A DNA stretch of 64,000 nucleotides from Peromyscus leucopus (lineage: Eukaryota; Chordata; Mammalia; Rodentia; Cricetidae). This document shows positions 31,866-42,924 of the stretch, piece after piece. The position numbers and the translations under genes are program-made. The stretch spans positions 86,075,436 through 86,139,435 of the forward strand of contig NC_051071.1 of assembly GCF_004664715.2 (NCBI RefSeq). Reading direction: 5' to 3'. Each line of letters begins with the position of its first letter. Positions within the stretch are counted from its first letter, which is position 1. The notes under the pieces are model-generated. The model saw nothing but the letters and a program-made list of their open reading frames with translations. It searched no databases and was not told the DNA's origin.

Positions 31866-32890
31866 AAAGCCACACCCTAGGCCTCTATTTCTCTTTCTCT
31901 GAACATCTCTAACAGCAGTGGGAACGGGGGGTGTACCACTTGGAGGTGGTAGCCATGTATCAGGAGGTAAAGAGTGGGTCCTAGAAAGGAGATGTAGCTG
32001 GATAAGCAGCTAATGTGTCTTCATGAGGTGGGCAGCACCCAGACATCAGACCAGCTCTAGGACCCTCTGGCCATGACACAAAATCTCTAAACCCAGGCCT
32101 AATCCCTCATCCATGACAATCTGAATGCAGTAAGACAGGGTTCTGGGTGTACAGCTTAAGAAATCCAGACATCTCCCAACTTATTTGGCTTTGTTTCTTG
32201 TAATTTATTGAAGTCGGTTTCTGGCTCCATCCCCTAAAAGGTCAATAAATACATATACAGGTCGGAAAGCAGCAGGTCGGACAAGAGAGGACAGGCAAAG
32301 TCAACTGAGAAAGGGAGGAAGAGAAAAGGACCTGGGGAAGTTCAGCGTCAAAATAGGGCTTCGGAAAACTCTGAAAGTGGGGCATGAACTGTCCTCATTT
32401 GAGCTGTGCATGCTGTGAGCTTCCGACATGTTTTCACTTTGGTCGGATGTATAATACATTGTTTTTTTATTAATGACCTCTCATGGATGCATTTCTTTAC
32501 AAGCAGTAATTGTGGAACTGGGCCTCGAGGGCAGACTTGCTTGTCAGCAGAGTTTACCCTTTCCCCGGCAGGAATGCACTTGAAGATTTCCTAGACAAGG
32601 ATTCATTGAGGATGCATGACCCAGCCAGGACCAACAAGAGAATGAAGAGTCAGTTCCATAGATGCTAAGCAGGTTTCTCTGGCTGATATAGGAGCTGGTG
32701 TTGTTAGGAAATAGATGACTACTAATTTGTTGGTTTGGTCTACCCACAGTGAGCATATGGCTATCAGTGCAAATTTGAAGCTGAAAAGGAATACTATTGA
32801 TAGCTGTACCCACCCCAGAAAAACGTGTGTCATGAGGATATCCTAAAGGTTGGCTAACACAGGAACATTTTTGCTTGTTTTTTTTCCTGG
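31866..32890. other. Intergenic, nothing recognised
   Basis: No repeat or gene was recognised. Confidence 0.45.
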
Positions 32891-32894
32891 AAAA

Positions 32895-33250
32895 GATTTT
32901 TTTTAAAAAAAAAAAAAAAAAATCTGTTTTTATTGAAAACAGATTCTCTGATACTATACATCCTGACCATGATTTCTCCTCCCTCTACTCCTCCCAGCTT
33001 CCCTCACCAACCTCCCCTCTCCCCCAGGTCGACTCCCACTTCATTTCCTCTTCAGAAAAGAGCAGGCCTCCAAGAGCCAATAGCCAAACAGGAAAAAACA
33101 AGATACAATAAGACAAGGCAAAGGCCCTCATTTGGAGGCTGGACAGGCAACCCAACAGGAGGAAAAGAGTCCCAAGAGCAGGCAAAAGAGTCAAGATACA
33201 TCTGCTCCCACTGTGAGGAGCCCCACAAAAACACTAAGCTAAAAGCATAG
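32895..33250 (-). mobile_element. L1-derived fragment
   Basis: 'ctcctccctctactcctccc' 'agcttccc', 'tcccctctcccccagg', 'aaaagagcaggcctccaaga', 'acaagatacaataagacaag' 'gcaaaggccctcat' match a segment common in rodent L1 untranslated regions. The orientation is from memory. Confidence 0.55.
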
Positions 33251-33266
33251 TAAAGAACTAGCAATA

Positions 33267-33363
33267 GGTCTGGAGAGATGGCCCAGTGGTTAAGAGCACT
33301 AGCTGCTCTTCCAGAGAGCCTGGGTTCAATTCCCAGCATCTGCATGGCAGCTCACAACCGTCA
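33267..33363 (+). repeat. B2 SINE, first part
   Basis: 'ctggagagatggcccagtgg', 'ctgctcttccagagagcctg', 'ggttcaattcccagcatctg'. It is interrupted by LTR-D and resumes at 33746. Confidence 0.88.
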
Positions 33364-33745
33364 TGAATAAAGCTTGCTTGGGGATCAGAGGACAGAGCCA
33401 GCCACTAAATTAGACCTAGAGGTCAGGCAGTGGTGGCACACACCTTTAATCCTATTATTTGGGACGCAGAGATCCATCTGGATCTCTGTGAGTTCAAGTC
33501 CACATTGGGCTACATGAGAGAAACAGAACCAGGCAGTGGTGACACATAACTTTAATCCCAGGAAGTAATGTGGCAGGACACAGAAAGGTATATAAGGCAT
33601 GAGGAAACATGTACTCACTCTCTTGAGTTTAAGGATTTTGTTGAGTTAAGCAAGTGGCTTGTTCTGCTTCTCTCATCTTTCAGCTTTCACCCCAATATCT
33701 GGCTCTGGGTTTTTTATTAGAAGACCTTTTAAGATTCGTGTTACA
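33364..33745 (+). mobile_element. LTR-D inserted in a B2, 5'-shortened
   Basis: From 'tgaataaagcttgcttgggg' 'atcagagg' to 'cccaatatctggctctgggt' and 'gattcgtgttaca'. It contains B1-like text ('ggtggcacacacctttaatc') in the body, as do the copies at 38.5 kb and 51.5 kb (minus). About 60-80 bases found at the 5' end of the others are missing here. No clean target duplication. Confidence 0.75.
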
Positions 33746-33815
33746 TCTGTAACTCTAATTCCATGGGATCCAATGCCAATGCTCATAAAACAAAAGTTAA
33801 ATAAATGAAAAAAAA
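33746..33815 (+). repeat. B2 SINE, second part
   Basis: 'tctgtaactctaattccatg' 'ggatccaatgcc' and a tail with 'aaataaatgaaaa' complete the B2 begun at 33267. Confidence 0.8.
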
Positions 33816-34344
33816 GAATTAACAAATCATTGATATTGGATTCCAGACATGGTCTTGCATAGCAGACTGGTGAATTTTACAATGAGTTATACTTTCAAAA
33901 TCAAGATTTCAGAAAGGATTTCCTTATTGCATGGGAACAAATTGTCCTTGACAGTCATAAATCTTACTCAAAGAACATAGAAAATGACATTTAGGGATTC
34001 CGACATGAAGGAAAAGAAGTGTTCCTAAATAGAAGCCCAGAGATAATCCCGTGCTAGTCTAAGCCATGAGCATCAGGTCTGCAGCACCCGGTTAGCCAGG
34101 CGAGAGGAGAGCACAGTGTCTGAATTCCTCATCTGGGGTTCATTCATCCGGACTTCACGTGCCTCATATGCGTGAAAGAAGAGTAAACTTACTTAACCTC
34201 TGCACCCTGGTGTCTCATATGAAAATGAAACAATATGAAATGGAAACAATGCAAAAACTGCCTTATTTAGAACATTGCCTTAAATTAAGAGAGAGAGTTG
34301 AACTTAAAATATATATTATATTTATATATTATCGTAATGTACAC
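33816..34344. other. Intergenic, nothing recognised
   Basis: No repeat or gene was recognised. The 104-codon frame starting at 34159 runs into a B3 and is not a gene candidate. Confidence 0.45.
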
Positions 34345-34550
34345 TATTCCTATAGTGTATGTATACGAGTGTTTTTCCTACATTTATGTCAGAGCACCAC
34401 TGTGTGTCTGGTGCTCATGGAAGCCAGAAGAGAGCATTGGGTCCCCTGGAACTGGAGTTATAGATGCTTGTGAGCCACCATGTGGATACTGGGAATTGAA
34501 CCTGCAAGAGCAGCCAGCACTCCTAACTGATGGGCCATCTCTCTAGCTCT
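34345..34550 (-). repeat. B3 SINE (minus)
   Basis: 'ggtgctcatggaagccagaa' 'gagagcattgggtcccctgg', 'gtgagccaccatgtggatac', 'aagagcagccagcactccta'. Confidence 0.85.
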
Positions 34551-34795
34551 AAACCTTTTTAAAAACAGAAGAGGTTTCTTTCAGCTCATACTTTCAGTCT
34601 GGCATGGAAGGGTCCACAGTGGGAGCATGTGGTGAAACCCTTACGTGGAAGCTGGGCCAGGAGCCAGGGCAAATCCACATTGTTTTTTCAAATGCTGCTT
34701 CTTATAACATTATACACCTATGGTATTGAATATCATAGATATTCAAAGGGCAAACAAGGTCCTTCCTTAGTGTACAGCCTGCCCCCCTTTAAGAT
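34551..34795. other. Intergenic, nothing recognised
   Basis: A possible fragment of a rodent repeat ('ttctttcagctcatactttc') but not assignable. Confidence 0.35.
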
Positions 34796-35005
34796 TTGTT
34801 TCATTTTTAATTATGTGTATGTATGTCTGTGTGAGGGTATACGCACATGAGTGCAGGTGCCTGTGGAGGCCAGAGGTGCCAGATACCCCTGAAGCTGGAG
34901 TCACAGGCAGTTGTGAAGTTCCCAACATGGGTGCTGGGAACTGAACTCAGGTCCTCTGCAAGACTAATGCATGTTCTTAACTGCTGAGCTGTCTCTCCAG
35001 CTCTT
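34796..35005 (-). repeat. B3 SINE (minus)
   Basis: 'ggtgcctgtggaggccagag', 'gctgggaactgaactcaggt' 'cctctgc', 'taactgctgagctgtctctc'. Confidence 0.85.
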
Positions 35006-35021
35006 CTCCCCTTTCAACTCT

Positions 35022-35177
35022 TCCTTCCTTCCTTCCTTCCTACCTTCCTTCCTTCCCCCTTCCTTCCTTCCTCCCTTCCTCCTTCCTTCCTTCCTCCCTT
35101 CCTCCCTCCCTCCCTTCCTTCCTCCCTTCCTTCCTCCTTCCTTCCTTCCTTCCTCCCTCCCTCCCTCCCTCCCTTCC

Positions 35178-35241
<64 letters not shown>

Positions 35242-35262
35242 TCCTTCTTTCTTTCTTTCAGT
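35022..35262 (+). repeat. (TTCC)n-(TTTC)n pyrimidine microsatellite
   Basis: About 240 bases of TTCC, TCCC and then TTTC blocks directly follow a B3. The minus strand is a pure purine run. Confidence 0.95.
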
Positions 35263-35264
35263 GT

Positions 35265-35375
35265 GTGCCAATGTATGCATGTGGAGGTGGTCATGGGACA
35301 ACTTATGAAGTTGACTTTGCAATGTGGATTCCAGGGACTGAACTCAGGTCATTCGACTAGGCATCGAGCACTGTT
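35265..35375 (-). repeat. Partial B2/B3-like SINE (minus)
   Basis: 'tgcatgtggaggtggtcatg', 'ttccagggactgaactcagg' 'tcattcgactaggc'. Confidence 0.5.
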
Positions 35376-35795
35376 ATGGAACTTTTTGAGAGAGGCATGA
35401 ACTTTTTTTTTTTTTTAAATCTGATATCTACTCGGCCATAAAGAGCTGAGCAGATATCTTACCAAGGTCCCTCACCCCGAGTCAAGTCTTAAAGAACAGG
35501 GTTAATATTTGGCAATCAAACAAGCCCAGTGCAAGCCTCCAACCAAAGAGCCTAAAAAAAAAAATCAGGAAATCTCTTGGGAGATGAGAGAAGATGTTCC
35601 ACGTGAGCAATCAGGTGGATTTGTGTTCATTCTAGAATGGAGCATTGCTCTCTGGGATCATTCTTTGCATATTTCCTACCCAAGCTTATGTGGGAAAATG
35701 AGGTTTAAAAGATTTTAAATTTTATTGTATTTCCATTTTAGTATAAGTGCATGTGATATGACTAGGTACTGATTTTAACTTTTAATAATGATTTA
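35376..35795. other. Intergenic, nothing recognised
   Basis: No repeat or gene was recognised. Confidence 0.4.
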
Positions 35796-35977
35796 AATTT
35801 TAGTGTGCATGTGTGTGTGTGCATGTGTGTGCATGGCTGTCACAGTGTGCACACAGAGGTCAGAGGACAACTTTGTGGAGTAAATTCTCACATGTCACTT
35901 CTATGTGGCAATCACACTCAGGTCACCAGGCTTGTCCAGGAAGCTCCTTTACCCACTGAGCCATTTTGCTGGCCCTG
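35796..35977 (-). repeat. B3/B4-type SINE (minus)
   Basis: GT-rich lead, 'gcacacagaggtcagaggac' 'aactttgtggag', 'acccactgagccattttgct' 'ggccct'. Confidence 0.65.
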
Positions 35978-35999
35978 AATGATTTTAAAAGTGATTTCT

Positions 36000-36098
36000 A
36001 GGGCTGAGGGTGTGGCTCAGTGGTAGAACTGCTTACCCATCATGCATCAAGCCTGGGGTTGAATCCCAAGCACTATAGGGAACAAAAAAAAAAGTTGG
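36000..36098 (+). repeat. ID SINE
   Basis: 'gggctgagggtgtggctcag' 'tggtagaactgc', 'aagcctggggttgaatccca' and an A-rich tail. Confidence 0.85.
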
Positions 36099-36380
36099 GG
36101 GGGGGGAATTCCCAATTATAATAATGTGATATATATTTTCAGTGATAGTAATCTGAAAAAGACCAAACAAAGCTAAGGAATCAATGAAAAGATTAGTGAC
36201 GTGGCAGTTAACTATTCTATTTGGTATTAAAATGGACTCATGTCATACATTTATCACAACCTACAGAATGCATAATGGAAGTCATGAAATCCAATGCAAA
36301 TCAAGGGCTTTGGGTGGTAACCACGTGCCACCACAGGTTGGTCAGCTGTGAGGAATGCACAGATGACTCATTCACAGATG
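36099..36380. other. Intergenic, nothing recognised
   Basis: Unique sequence leading into the minisatellite. Confidence 0.4.
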
Positions 36381-36662
36381 AGACTGTGCATGTCGGGGGC
36401 GGACTCACAGTTGAGGCTGCACATGTAGGAGGAGGACTCCCAGTTGAGGCTGCATGTGTGGGGGGAGGACTCCCAGTTGAGGCTGCACATGGGGTGGGAG
36501 GACTCCCAGTTGAGGCTGCACATGTGGGGGGAGGACTCCCAGTTGAGGCTGCACATGTGGGGGGAGGACTCCCAGTTGAGGCTGCACATGTAGGAGGACT
36601 CCCAGTTGAGGCTGCACATGTAGGAGGACTCCCAGTTGGTGAGGCTGCATGTGTGGGGGGAG
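36381..36662 (+). repeat. 33/30-bp GC-rich minisatellite
   Basis: About nine units of 'ggaggactcccagttgaggc' 'tgcacatgtgggg' type occur, period 33 with some 30-bp units. All lengths are multiples of three, so frames stay open on both strands and repeat VGGGLPVEAAH on the plus strand. That is a consequence of unit length, not evidence of a gene: there is no flanking domain, signal peptide or splice structure. Confidence 0.92.
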
Positions 36663-36744
36663 GAGGGTGTGAGGACTCTGTTCTTTCTGCTGTTTTTTGT
36701 GAACCTAAAACATATAAAAAATAAACTTTCACAGAGTGAGTCCC

Positions 36745-36915
36745 CTTTTAAGAAATCTATTATGGAAAATCATAAAAGCAGAAAGACTAGAAGGATACCA
36801 TCAAGTCAATTTTAACAATTACCAACATGTGGCCAATCTTGCTTAATCTCCCACCCACTCTCTTCCCTCCGCCTCCTCCACTGGGAGATTTGAAAACAAA
36901 TCTGGTTTCTTATCT
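36745..36915 (+). repeat. Ancient repeat fragment (same type as 4.8 kb)
   Basis: 'ctattatggaaaatcataaa', 'caattttaacaattaccaac' 'atgtggccaatcttg' match the old repeat seen at 4760-5165. Confidence 0.4.
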
Positions 36916-38471
36916 GACCAGTCATTGGGGTCATGTTCATCAAGGATCTGAGAACGATTAGACTTTAGCATCAATCAGGGACTCCCTGGAGCAGGTTCTG
37001 GATGGCTTCTCCATCTCCCTCATCTTTAGTGACAGCCAGAAATGAAATTTCAGGACGGGAGTGGCAGTGTGCTCTTATAGTCCCTCACTTGGGAGTCTGA
37101 CACAGGAAGAGGGAAAGTTGGAAGGTAGCCTGAGCCACACAATGATACTATCTCTCACACACAGAAAAAAGTACTTTTCATAGTCCATTATCCAAGCTAA
37201 ACATGTCAATTAATTTTACATGAATTACTTTATTGTTTTTTGCCTTTATATTTCTTCTGAACATTTTGAGATCATTTTCCCACAAATCCACAGTACCTCC
37301 AGTCTTTCCAAACCTCCAAATTGGATTTTATCCACATCCTCCTAACAAAATATTTTGTAAACCTCAAGAAACATCATAGCTCTGTATTGACACAATAAAT
37401 AACTTTCAAAATTAGGATAAGAAGTGAAAACACATTGAAGTATCTATGTTCCTTGGAAGTTTTAAGAAGTAAGGCCCACACTTCAGCATCATATTTTCTT
37501 AAGTGCCAGGACATCTTCTTCTGGGCAGGGCTCTCATACACTAGTCAAGCAAGCTATTAAATGAGGCACAGCTTGAGCAATCATCCAGGAATGCTGAAGT
37601 CAGTGACCTGATCTTGCTGGAGCCTGGCTCAGCAACTCCGTACAATACACTTAGGCATGCTGACTGTGTCCCTTAATAAACAAAGGCTGGGCTAGAGTCT
37701 TCTTGATAAATATTAATGGAAGTCATATTGCAATAGACATATTTAATACCATGTTTATCACCACCATTAGTAAGACTCTATTAAAACTATTTTTTAAAAA
37801 AAAATTCAAAAGACACGGTGACAAAAATAAAAGTAAGTAAAGTAGGAGATGAAAAAACACCAGAAGAAATGGAGATGAGAGGAAAGCACAGAGAAAGGCC
37901 ACACAAGCTGGAGCCTGGGAGGCAGATAATGGCGGTGGAGCAGGAAACATTAAAATCTGACTGTTTTAGAGGAAAAGCCAATTTAGAAATGTCCACTACC
38001 ACCACGCACTAACACTGCCCCTCCTCTGCCGTCCGAGGGATGGATGGTTTGGGAGCTCCTGGCATGTCTGCTGGTGGGATCAGGAATACGGGGAAGCACT
38101 GGAGGATGGATTGACAGCTCAGAGAAGAAGCAAACAGAATTGTAAGGGAACCCAGGTACCCACCCTTGCACATTTTACGAGACAAGTTGGAACCATCCAT
38201 TTCCGGTGTTAACAGGCTGATTCGCTTTGAACTGTGGAGTGGCTTTGGGCACAGCACAAGGCAGTTGTATGAGCTGCTTCTGCACCGCCAGGATCGGGCA
38301 GGAAAGGACCTGGGAGCTAAGGGTTTACTCTGTCCTACAGTCTCAGGAGCTTTAAGTCCATCGTAGAAGGGAAGGCACGCAGAGTCGTATTCACAGTGGT
38401 GGGAGCGAGTGGCAGAGAAGTCTCACATCACCACAGCCCAGCAAGCTTGTGCTGGCTAGCAAGAGGGCTCC
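36916..38471. other. Intergenic, one possible B1 relic
   Basis: About 37065-37170 ('ctcacttgggagtctgacac') is B1-like but very worn. Nothing else was recognised; short open frames at 37.8-38.4 kb lack any family resemblance. Confidence 0.4.
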
Positions 38472-38891
38472 TGTGGTGGTATTCTAATTGTACTGAAATG
38501 TGATTTTGATTGTATGTTAATAAATAAAGTTGCCCGGGGGTCAGAGCTATTAGAGCCATAGCAAGAGTGTGGCGGTGGTGGCACACACCTTTAACCCCAT
38601 AGATCTCTGTGTGTTCAGGGATACAGCCAGCACTGGAGACATATGCCTTTAAGACCTGGGGGGCTGTACATACAGACAGTGATGAGGCAGTCACGTGTTT
38701 GGGTTTACAACCAATGAGAAGGCAGAATGACTATGAACCGACTTACACACAGGGAAATAGCTCTCTTTTGGGAAGCCAGGACCACCGCAGGAGGAAGGGT
38801 GAGATTTTAGCTCTGAGCTCTGACCTCTCGGCTTTCTCTTTTACATTGGTTCTGTGTTTCTTATTTAATAAGACGGTTGGATACATCTACA
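38472..38891 (+). mobile_element. LTR-D solo LTR with perfect 6-bp TSD
   Basis: A 420-bp element runs from TGTGGTGGTATTC to ATACATCTACA. Exact GGCTCC repeats flank it (38466-38471 and 38892-38897). The TG...CA ends and 6-bp duplication indicate an ERVK-class solo LTR. Its body contains B1-like text ('ggtggcacacacctttaacc'), shared with the other two copies. Confidence 0.9.
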
Positions 38892-38897
38892 GGCTCC

Positions 38898-39658
38898 TTT
38901 TCACCTATTAGAGAATTAGGACAGGAAAACAGCTCAGTGCAGAGTGAAAGTCAGGTTTATTGGCAGGCATTACAGATTTCTCAGGAAGAAAGGGCCCCCT
39001 CTCAGAGCTGGTGAGACCAGCAACTCTAAGTGGGGTTTAGTTTTATTTGAGTCCAGGTGATTCTCCCTCCTTTTTTCTATTGGTCTAGAAAAATCTATGA
39101 GCCCCTGACTATGGCAGGGGCTGGCTCTCTGTAATTATTGATCATCTGGGGTAAGAGTGGGCATGCCAACTTCCTCTGCTCTTCGTGGTATGAGAAGTAT
39201 AGAGAAAGCCACTATACGTGAGGGGAAATGGGCTGTGTGTTAGAGAAGAAACCTACTGCTGGAGATAAAGCCACAAAGAAACAGAAAGTACTGTCTGTTA
39301 ATTAGAGCAAAAAGCCATTAGAAACCCCTCAAACTGGGGCTTTTATGTGCCCCCCATTCTTACCCTAAGGCTCAAAGCAGAGAGAGGGACTGGAGCCAAG
39401 GGCCAGGCTGTAACCTTCCAAGGCCCGCTCCCTACAAGCTATGTCCACTCATCAGGTACTTCTTTGAAAGGCTTTGCAGTCTTGAAAAGTACCATCGTCT
39501 GCCGGGAAACAGGTATTCAAAGCATAGACCTGTGGGGGGCTCAAACAACGGTAAAGGATAAAAATGAAAATGGCTATGGGAATCTCTGATCTCCAAATCC
39601 ATGGTCTTTATGTCCATGTCCATCAGCTTCCAGTGCAGAGGAGGCAGATTTAGCACAG
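38898..39658. other. Intergenic, nothing recognised
   Basis: No repeat or gene was recognised. Confidence 0.4.
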
Positions 39659-39664
39659 GCAGAA

Positions 39665-40070
39665 TGTAGCTGGAGTTTTCTCCAGTCCTGCCTTGCCCAC
39701 AGTCAGGACAAATCTCTCTCACCCGCCAGTCCCACAGTCGCTCAGACCCAACCAAGTAAACACACAGAGACTTATATTGCTTACACACTGTATGGCCGCG
39801 GCAGGCTTCTTGTTATCTAGTTCTTATATCTTAAATTAACCCATATCTATTAGTCTCTAAGTTGCCACGTGGCTCATGGCTTACCGGTACCTTACATCTC
39901 GCTTTTCATGGTGGGTAGCTGGCAGCGTCTCTCTGACTCAGCCTTCCACTTCCCAGTATTCTCCTCTCTGCTTGTCCTGCCTATACTTCCTGCCTGGCTA
40001 CGGGCCAATCAGTGTTTTATTTATTAACCAATCAGAGCAACACATTTAACATACCGAACATCCCACAGCA
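39665..40070 (-). mobile_element. LTR-A solo LTR (minus) with perfect 6-bp TSD
   Basis: Read on the minus strand, it begins TGCTGTGGGATGTTCGG and ends CTCCAGCTACA. It is flanked by exact GCAGAA repeats (39659-39664 and 40071-40076). It matches the plus-strand copy at 11.8 kb. The 6-bp duplication supports ERVK class. It has no internal viral sequence. Confidence 0.92.
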
Positions 40071-40076
40071 GCAGAA

Positions 40077-40255
40077 CACCAGAAAATTCCTCTTGGGGAA
40101 AAGCTCTCCACATGGCCAGATAGTGACAAAGTCCAGCAGTGAGGGAGGCGGACCAGTTACGAGGCTACCCCAGTTACGAGGCTACCCCAGTTTGTCAGCG
40201 ACAGCTCTCTTGCTTGCCCAGCTCCAGGGACTAGGACTAGCTGTAACTGTCTAAG
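40077..40255 (+). repeat. Short 17-bp tandem duplication
   Basis: 'cagttacgaggctaccc' occurs twice in tandem at about 40154-40187. Confidence 0.7.
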
Positions 40256-40453
40256 GCAGCATCCTCAACCTGTGGGATGTGACCCTTTCACAGGGGTCGC
40301 CAAGACCATTGAAAAACAGATATGCATATTGCGATTCATAACAGTAGCAAAATTAGTTATAAAGTATCAACAAAAGTAATTTTATGATTGAAAGTGACAC
40401 AGCATGAGCAACTGTATTAAAGGACGGCAGCATTAGGAAGGTCGAGAACCACT
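40256..40453 (-). mobile_element. URR1-type hAT nonautonomous transposon (minus)
   Basis: 'cctcaacctgtgggatgtga' 'ccctttcacaggggtcgcc', 'gcatattgcgattcataaca', ending 'aaggtcgagaaccact', the reverse of the 31.4-kb terminus. Confidence 0.8.
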
Positions 40454-40529
40454 TACACACTCTCTTTCTCTTTCTCCCTCTCTCTTTCTCTTTTCTTCCT
40501 CCATCCTTCATTGTTTTCTTCTGTCTTGT

Positions 40530-40672
40530 CTTGGAATGACATGGATTTTTGCTGTTTCCCAGGCTAGTCTTGAACTCATTTTGTAGCCCAGGCTGGTCTC
40601 CTAGCAACCCTCCTGCCTTAGGTGCCCAAGTGCTGGTATTAGAGCTCTGCACCACCATGTCTGGCTTTGTTC
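40530..40672 (-). repeat. Old B1/PB1 SINE (minus)
   Basis: 'cccaggctagtcttgaactc', 'tgtagcccaggctggtctcc', 'ctgcaccaccatgtctggct'. Confidence 0.75.
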
Positions 40673-40724
40673 CAGGATTTTAGTGCTTTGTTTTGTTTGT
40701 TTTTGTTGTTGCTGCTGTTGAGAA

Positions 40725-40915
40725 GGGGTCTCATGTAGCCTAGGCTGGCCTAGAACTCACTATGTAGCTGAGAATGGTTTTGAGCTCCTGATCCTGCCTC
40801 TGCCTCTGTCCAGTCCTGAGACTGCAGGAAGGTACCATCATGCCTGGCTCATGTGGTTCTGGGGAATGAACCCAGGGCTTTGTGCTCTCTGGGCAAGCCC
40901 TCTGCCTCAACACAA
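40725..40915 (-). repeat. Old B1 plus ID-like end (minus)
   Basis: 'gtctcatgtagcctaggctg' 'gcctagaactcactatgt', then 'aatgaacccagggctttgtg' and 'gggcaagccctctgcc'. The two halves suggest a B4-type composite or two adjacent old SINEs. Confidence 0.6.
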
Positions 40916-41345
40916 CTGTAGATAATGATGGCACTCATACTTCAGGTTGCTGGACCTGAGCATTATGGAAAAGTGAACTTGGCTGGTGCATGCTTCTTCC
41001 ATTTGCTCTTAGCTCCCCCAAAGTCTGATAAATACACCATAAAACAGACAACCCCAAGCATGGGTGGTAGCTGTTTGGGGAAGGAGGCTTGTGCCACTGA
41101 ACCAAGCAGACTGAGGCTGTGTGAATCTGAATGTCCTCTCAGGGTAGGTAGGTGAGTGGGAACCAGGGACAAGCAGTAGAGCACACTGATACCACGAGAC
41201 CCTCACAGTAGCCTCAGATGTGGTGCTGCCTCTCTCTGATTGTCAGAAGGGCAGGGAAATCCTGTATGCAGTACAGTCCCCAAAAGTTCTGCTTGGGAAA
41301 AGGATTATGAGATAGTAAAAAGGGGTAAAGGGATTAAAGTATATG
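40916..41345. other. Intergenic, nothing recognised
   Basis: No repeat or gene was recognised. Confidence 0.4.
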
Positions 41346-41346
41346 A

Positions 41347-41349
<3 letters not shown>

Positions 41350-41392
<43 letters not shown>
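41350..41392 (+). repeat. (CA)n microsatellite
   Basis: About 21 CA units. Confidence 0.95.
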
Positions 41393-41394
<2 letters not shown>

Positions 41395-42600
41395 TTTAAA
41401 AGGTGAAATTAGCAGAGGCTAGGGCTGTAATTCCATGGATGTAGGATTAACTTCGTGGGGTTTGGGGTGTATGCTATAGTTGTTGTCAATATTTAATACC
41501 TTCTACTTTTTAAAAGTAAGACTTTTCTACTATCTCACAGAAATCCAGAACCTGACAAAGAAAATAGGCATCTGTAAGCCAGCTCTTAATAAGTTACCAA
41601 CCAAAGCCCCATAAAGGACAGTCTATATTTGGAAAAAAAATCAAAATAATCGTAATATCTGTGAGATAAACCAGCCTTAGGCTTCTTGATCCTGGAGATC
41701 AGTTTTTTGGGGGCCACAAAGATTCCAACAGCCAGAAAGAAAGGCAGACTCCTAGTATTATTTTTTTTTCCTGTATACAAGAAGCAATACTTCTGAATTC
41801 AGTCTTTTCTGTGGAACTGAGAGGATAGACTGTAAGGATCTACTATCTTCCTCCTGGAGTGGCTGTTTGTGCTGTAGGATTTCTCACAGCTGCAGGATTT
41901 CTCCCAGAAGTGGGAGCAGCTGGGGAGAGGGGGCAGAAAAAATGTATTGCAGAGATAACATTTTACCAGATAAGCTTAAAATCACCCTTTCCTCCTTCTC
42001 AATCAAGTCAGCATAATTCCATAATGACACCTGTATATGGAATTGCTAATTTCATCTAATTAGCAATTTCATGAGGATATAATAACAAGCTTCAAATGTT
42101 GCAAACAGAACTATTTGGTAGATTATGAATTTCACAGCAACCATGTGTGTCTGTAGTGCTATTTGTATAACTTTACCGATGAGGAAATGGGTTTGTAGAG
42201 ATTACCTAGTTGGCTCAGAGCCAGATGTCTCGCAGGTAACAGAGCGGTAATCAGAAGCCAGGGCTGCCTGCAGGGGAAGCCCCAGGCCACTGGATTACAA
42301 GGCCTTACCACAGTCATCTGCTAGCAGCCAGCCACTCACAAAGCATGGCTTGTTGGGCCACATCTTCCCACCTTTGCCTTTCCCAATGCCTTCCCTGCCT
42401 CCTCCACCACTGCCCTATTTCACACTGGTAATGATGACAGGCAAATACAGAACCACTGGAGCCTCTTCTGATGCCTGGAGGGCTGAGGCTGGGAAAAGAA
42501 TCCTTAAAGTATGAGTTTAGGGCAGCATTGAAGATAAACCAAGAGGGGCTTATTCTGTAAAGTCGGTGAAAATAAACATTACCCAGGAGGCAGTGACTGT
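41393..42600. other. Intergenic, nothing recognised
   Basis: Unique-looking sequence without recognised exon or repeat. Confidence 0.45.
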
Positions 42601-42618
42601 ATGCATGCATGTGTGTGT

Positions 42619-42660
<42 letters not shown>

Positions 42661-42720
42661 GTCTGTGTCTGTGTGTGTGTGTGTGTGCTCATGTGCACAT
42701 GTATGCATTTGTGTGTGTGA
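42601..42720 (+). repeat. (GT)n compound microsatellite
   Basis: GT runs are interrupted by TATG, TCTG and CATG words. Confidence 0.9.
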
Positions 42721-42924
42721 TAGTGGTGGTTTAATTTGAACTTCTTAATATTCAGTTTGGATTAAGTACATAAAATACACTCCTGTAAGGAACATTCCAG
42801 AATTGAGAAGCCAGAAATTAGAGCATTAAAAAGTAAAGGACAAGATGAATTAATTATGAAATAGGAGTTGCTTTATTTAAAAAGTAAAACTCAGATATCT
42901 AAAAAATAAAAAATAGAAAAGCAA

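Noticed and set aside
36221..36724. 167-codon frame over the 33-bp minisatellite as a protein gene
   Set aside because: The open frame follows from unit lengths divisible by three, and the opposite strand is open too. It is kept only as a finding to test.
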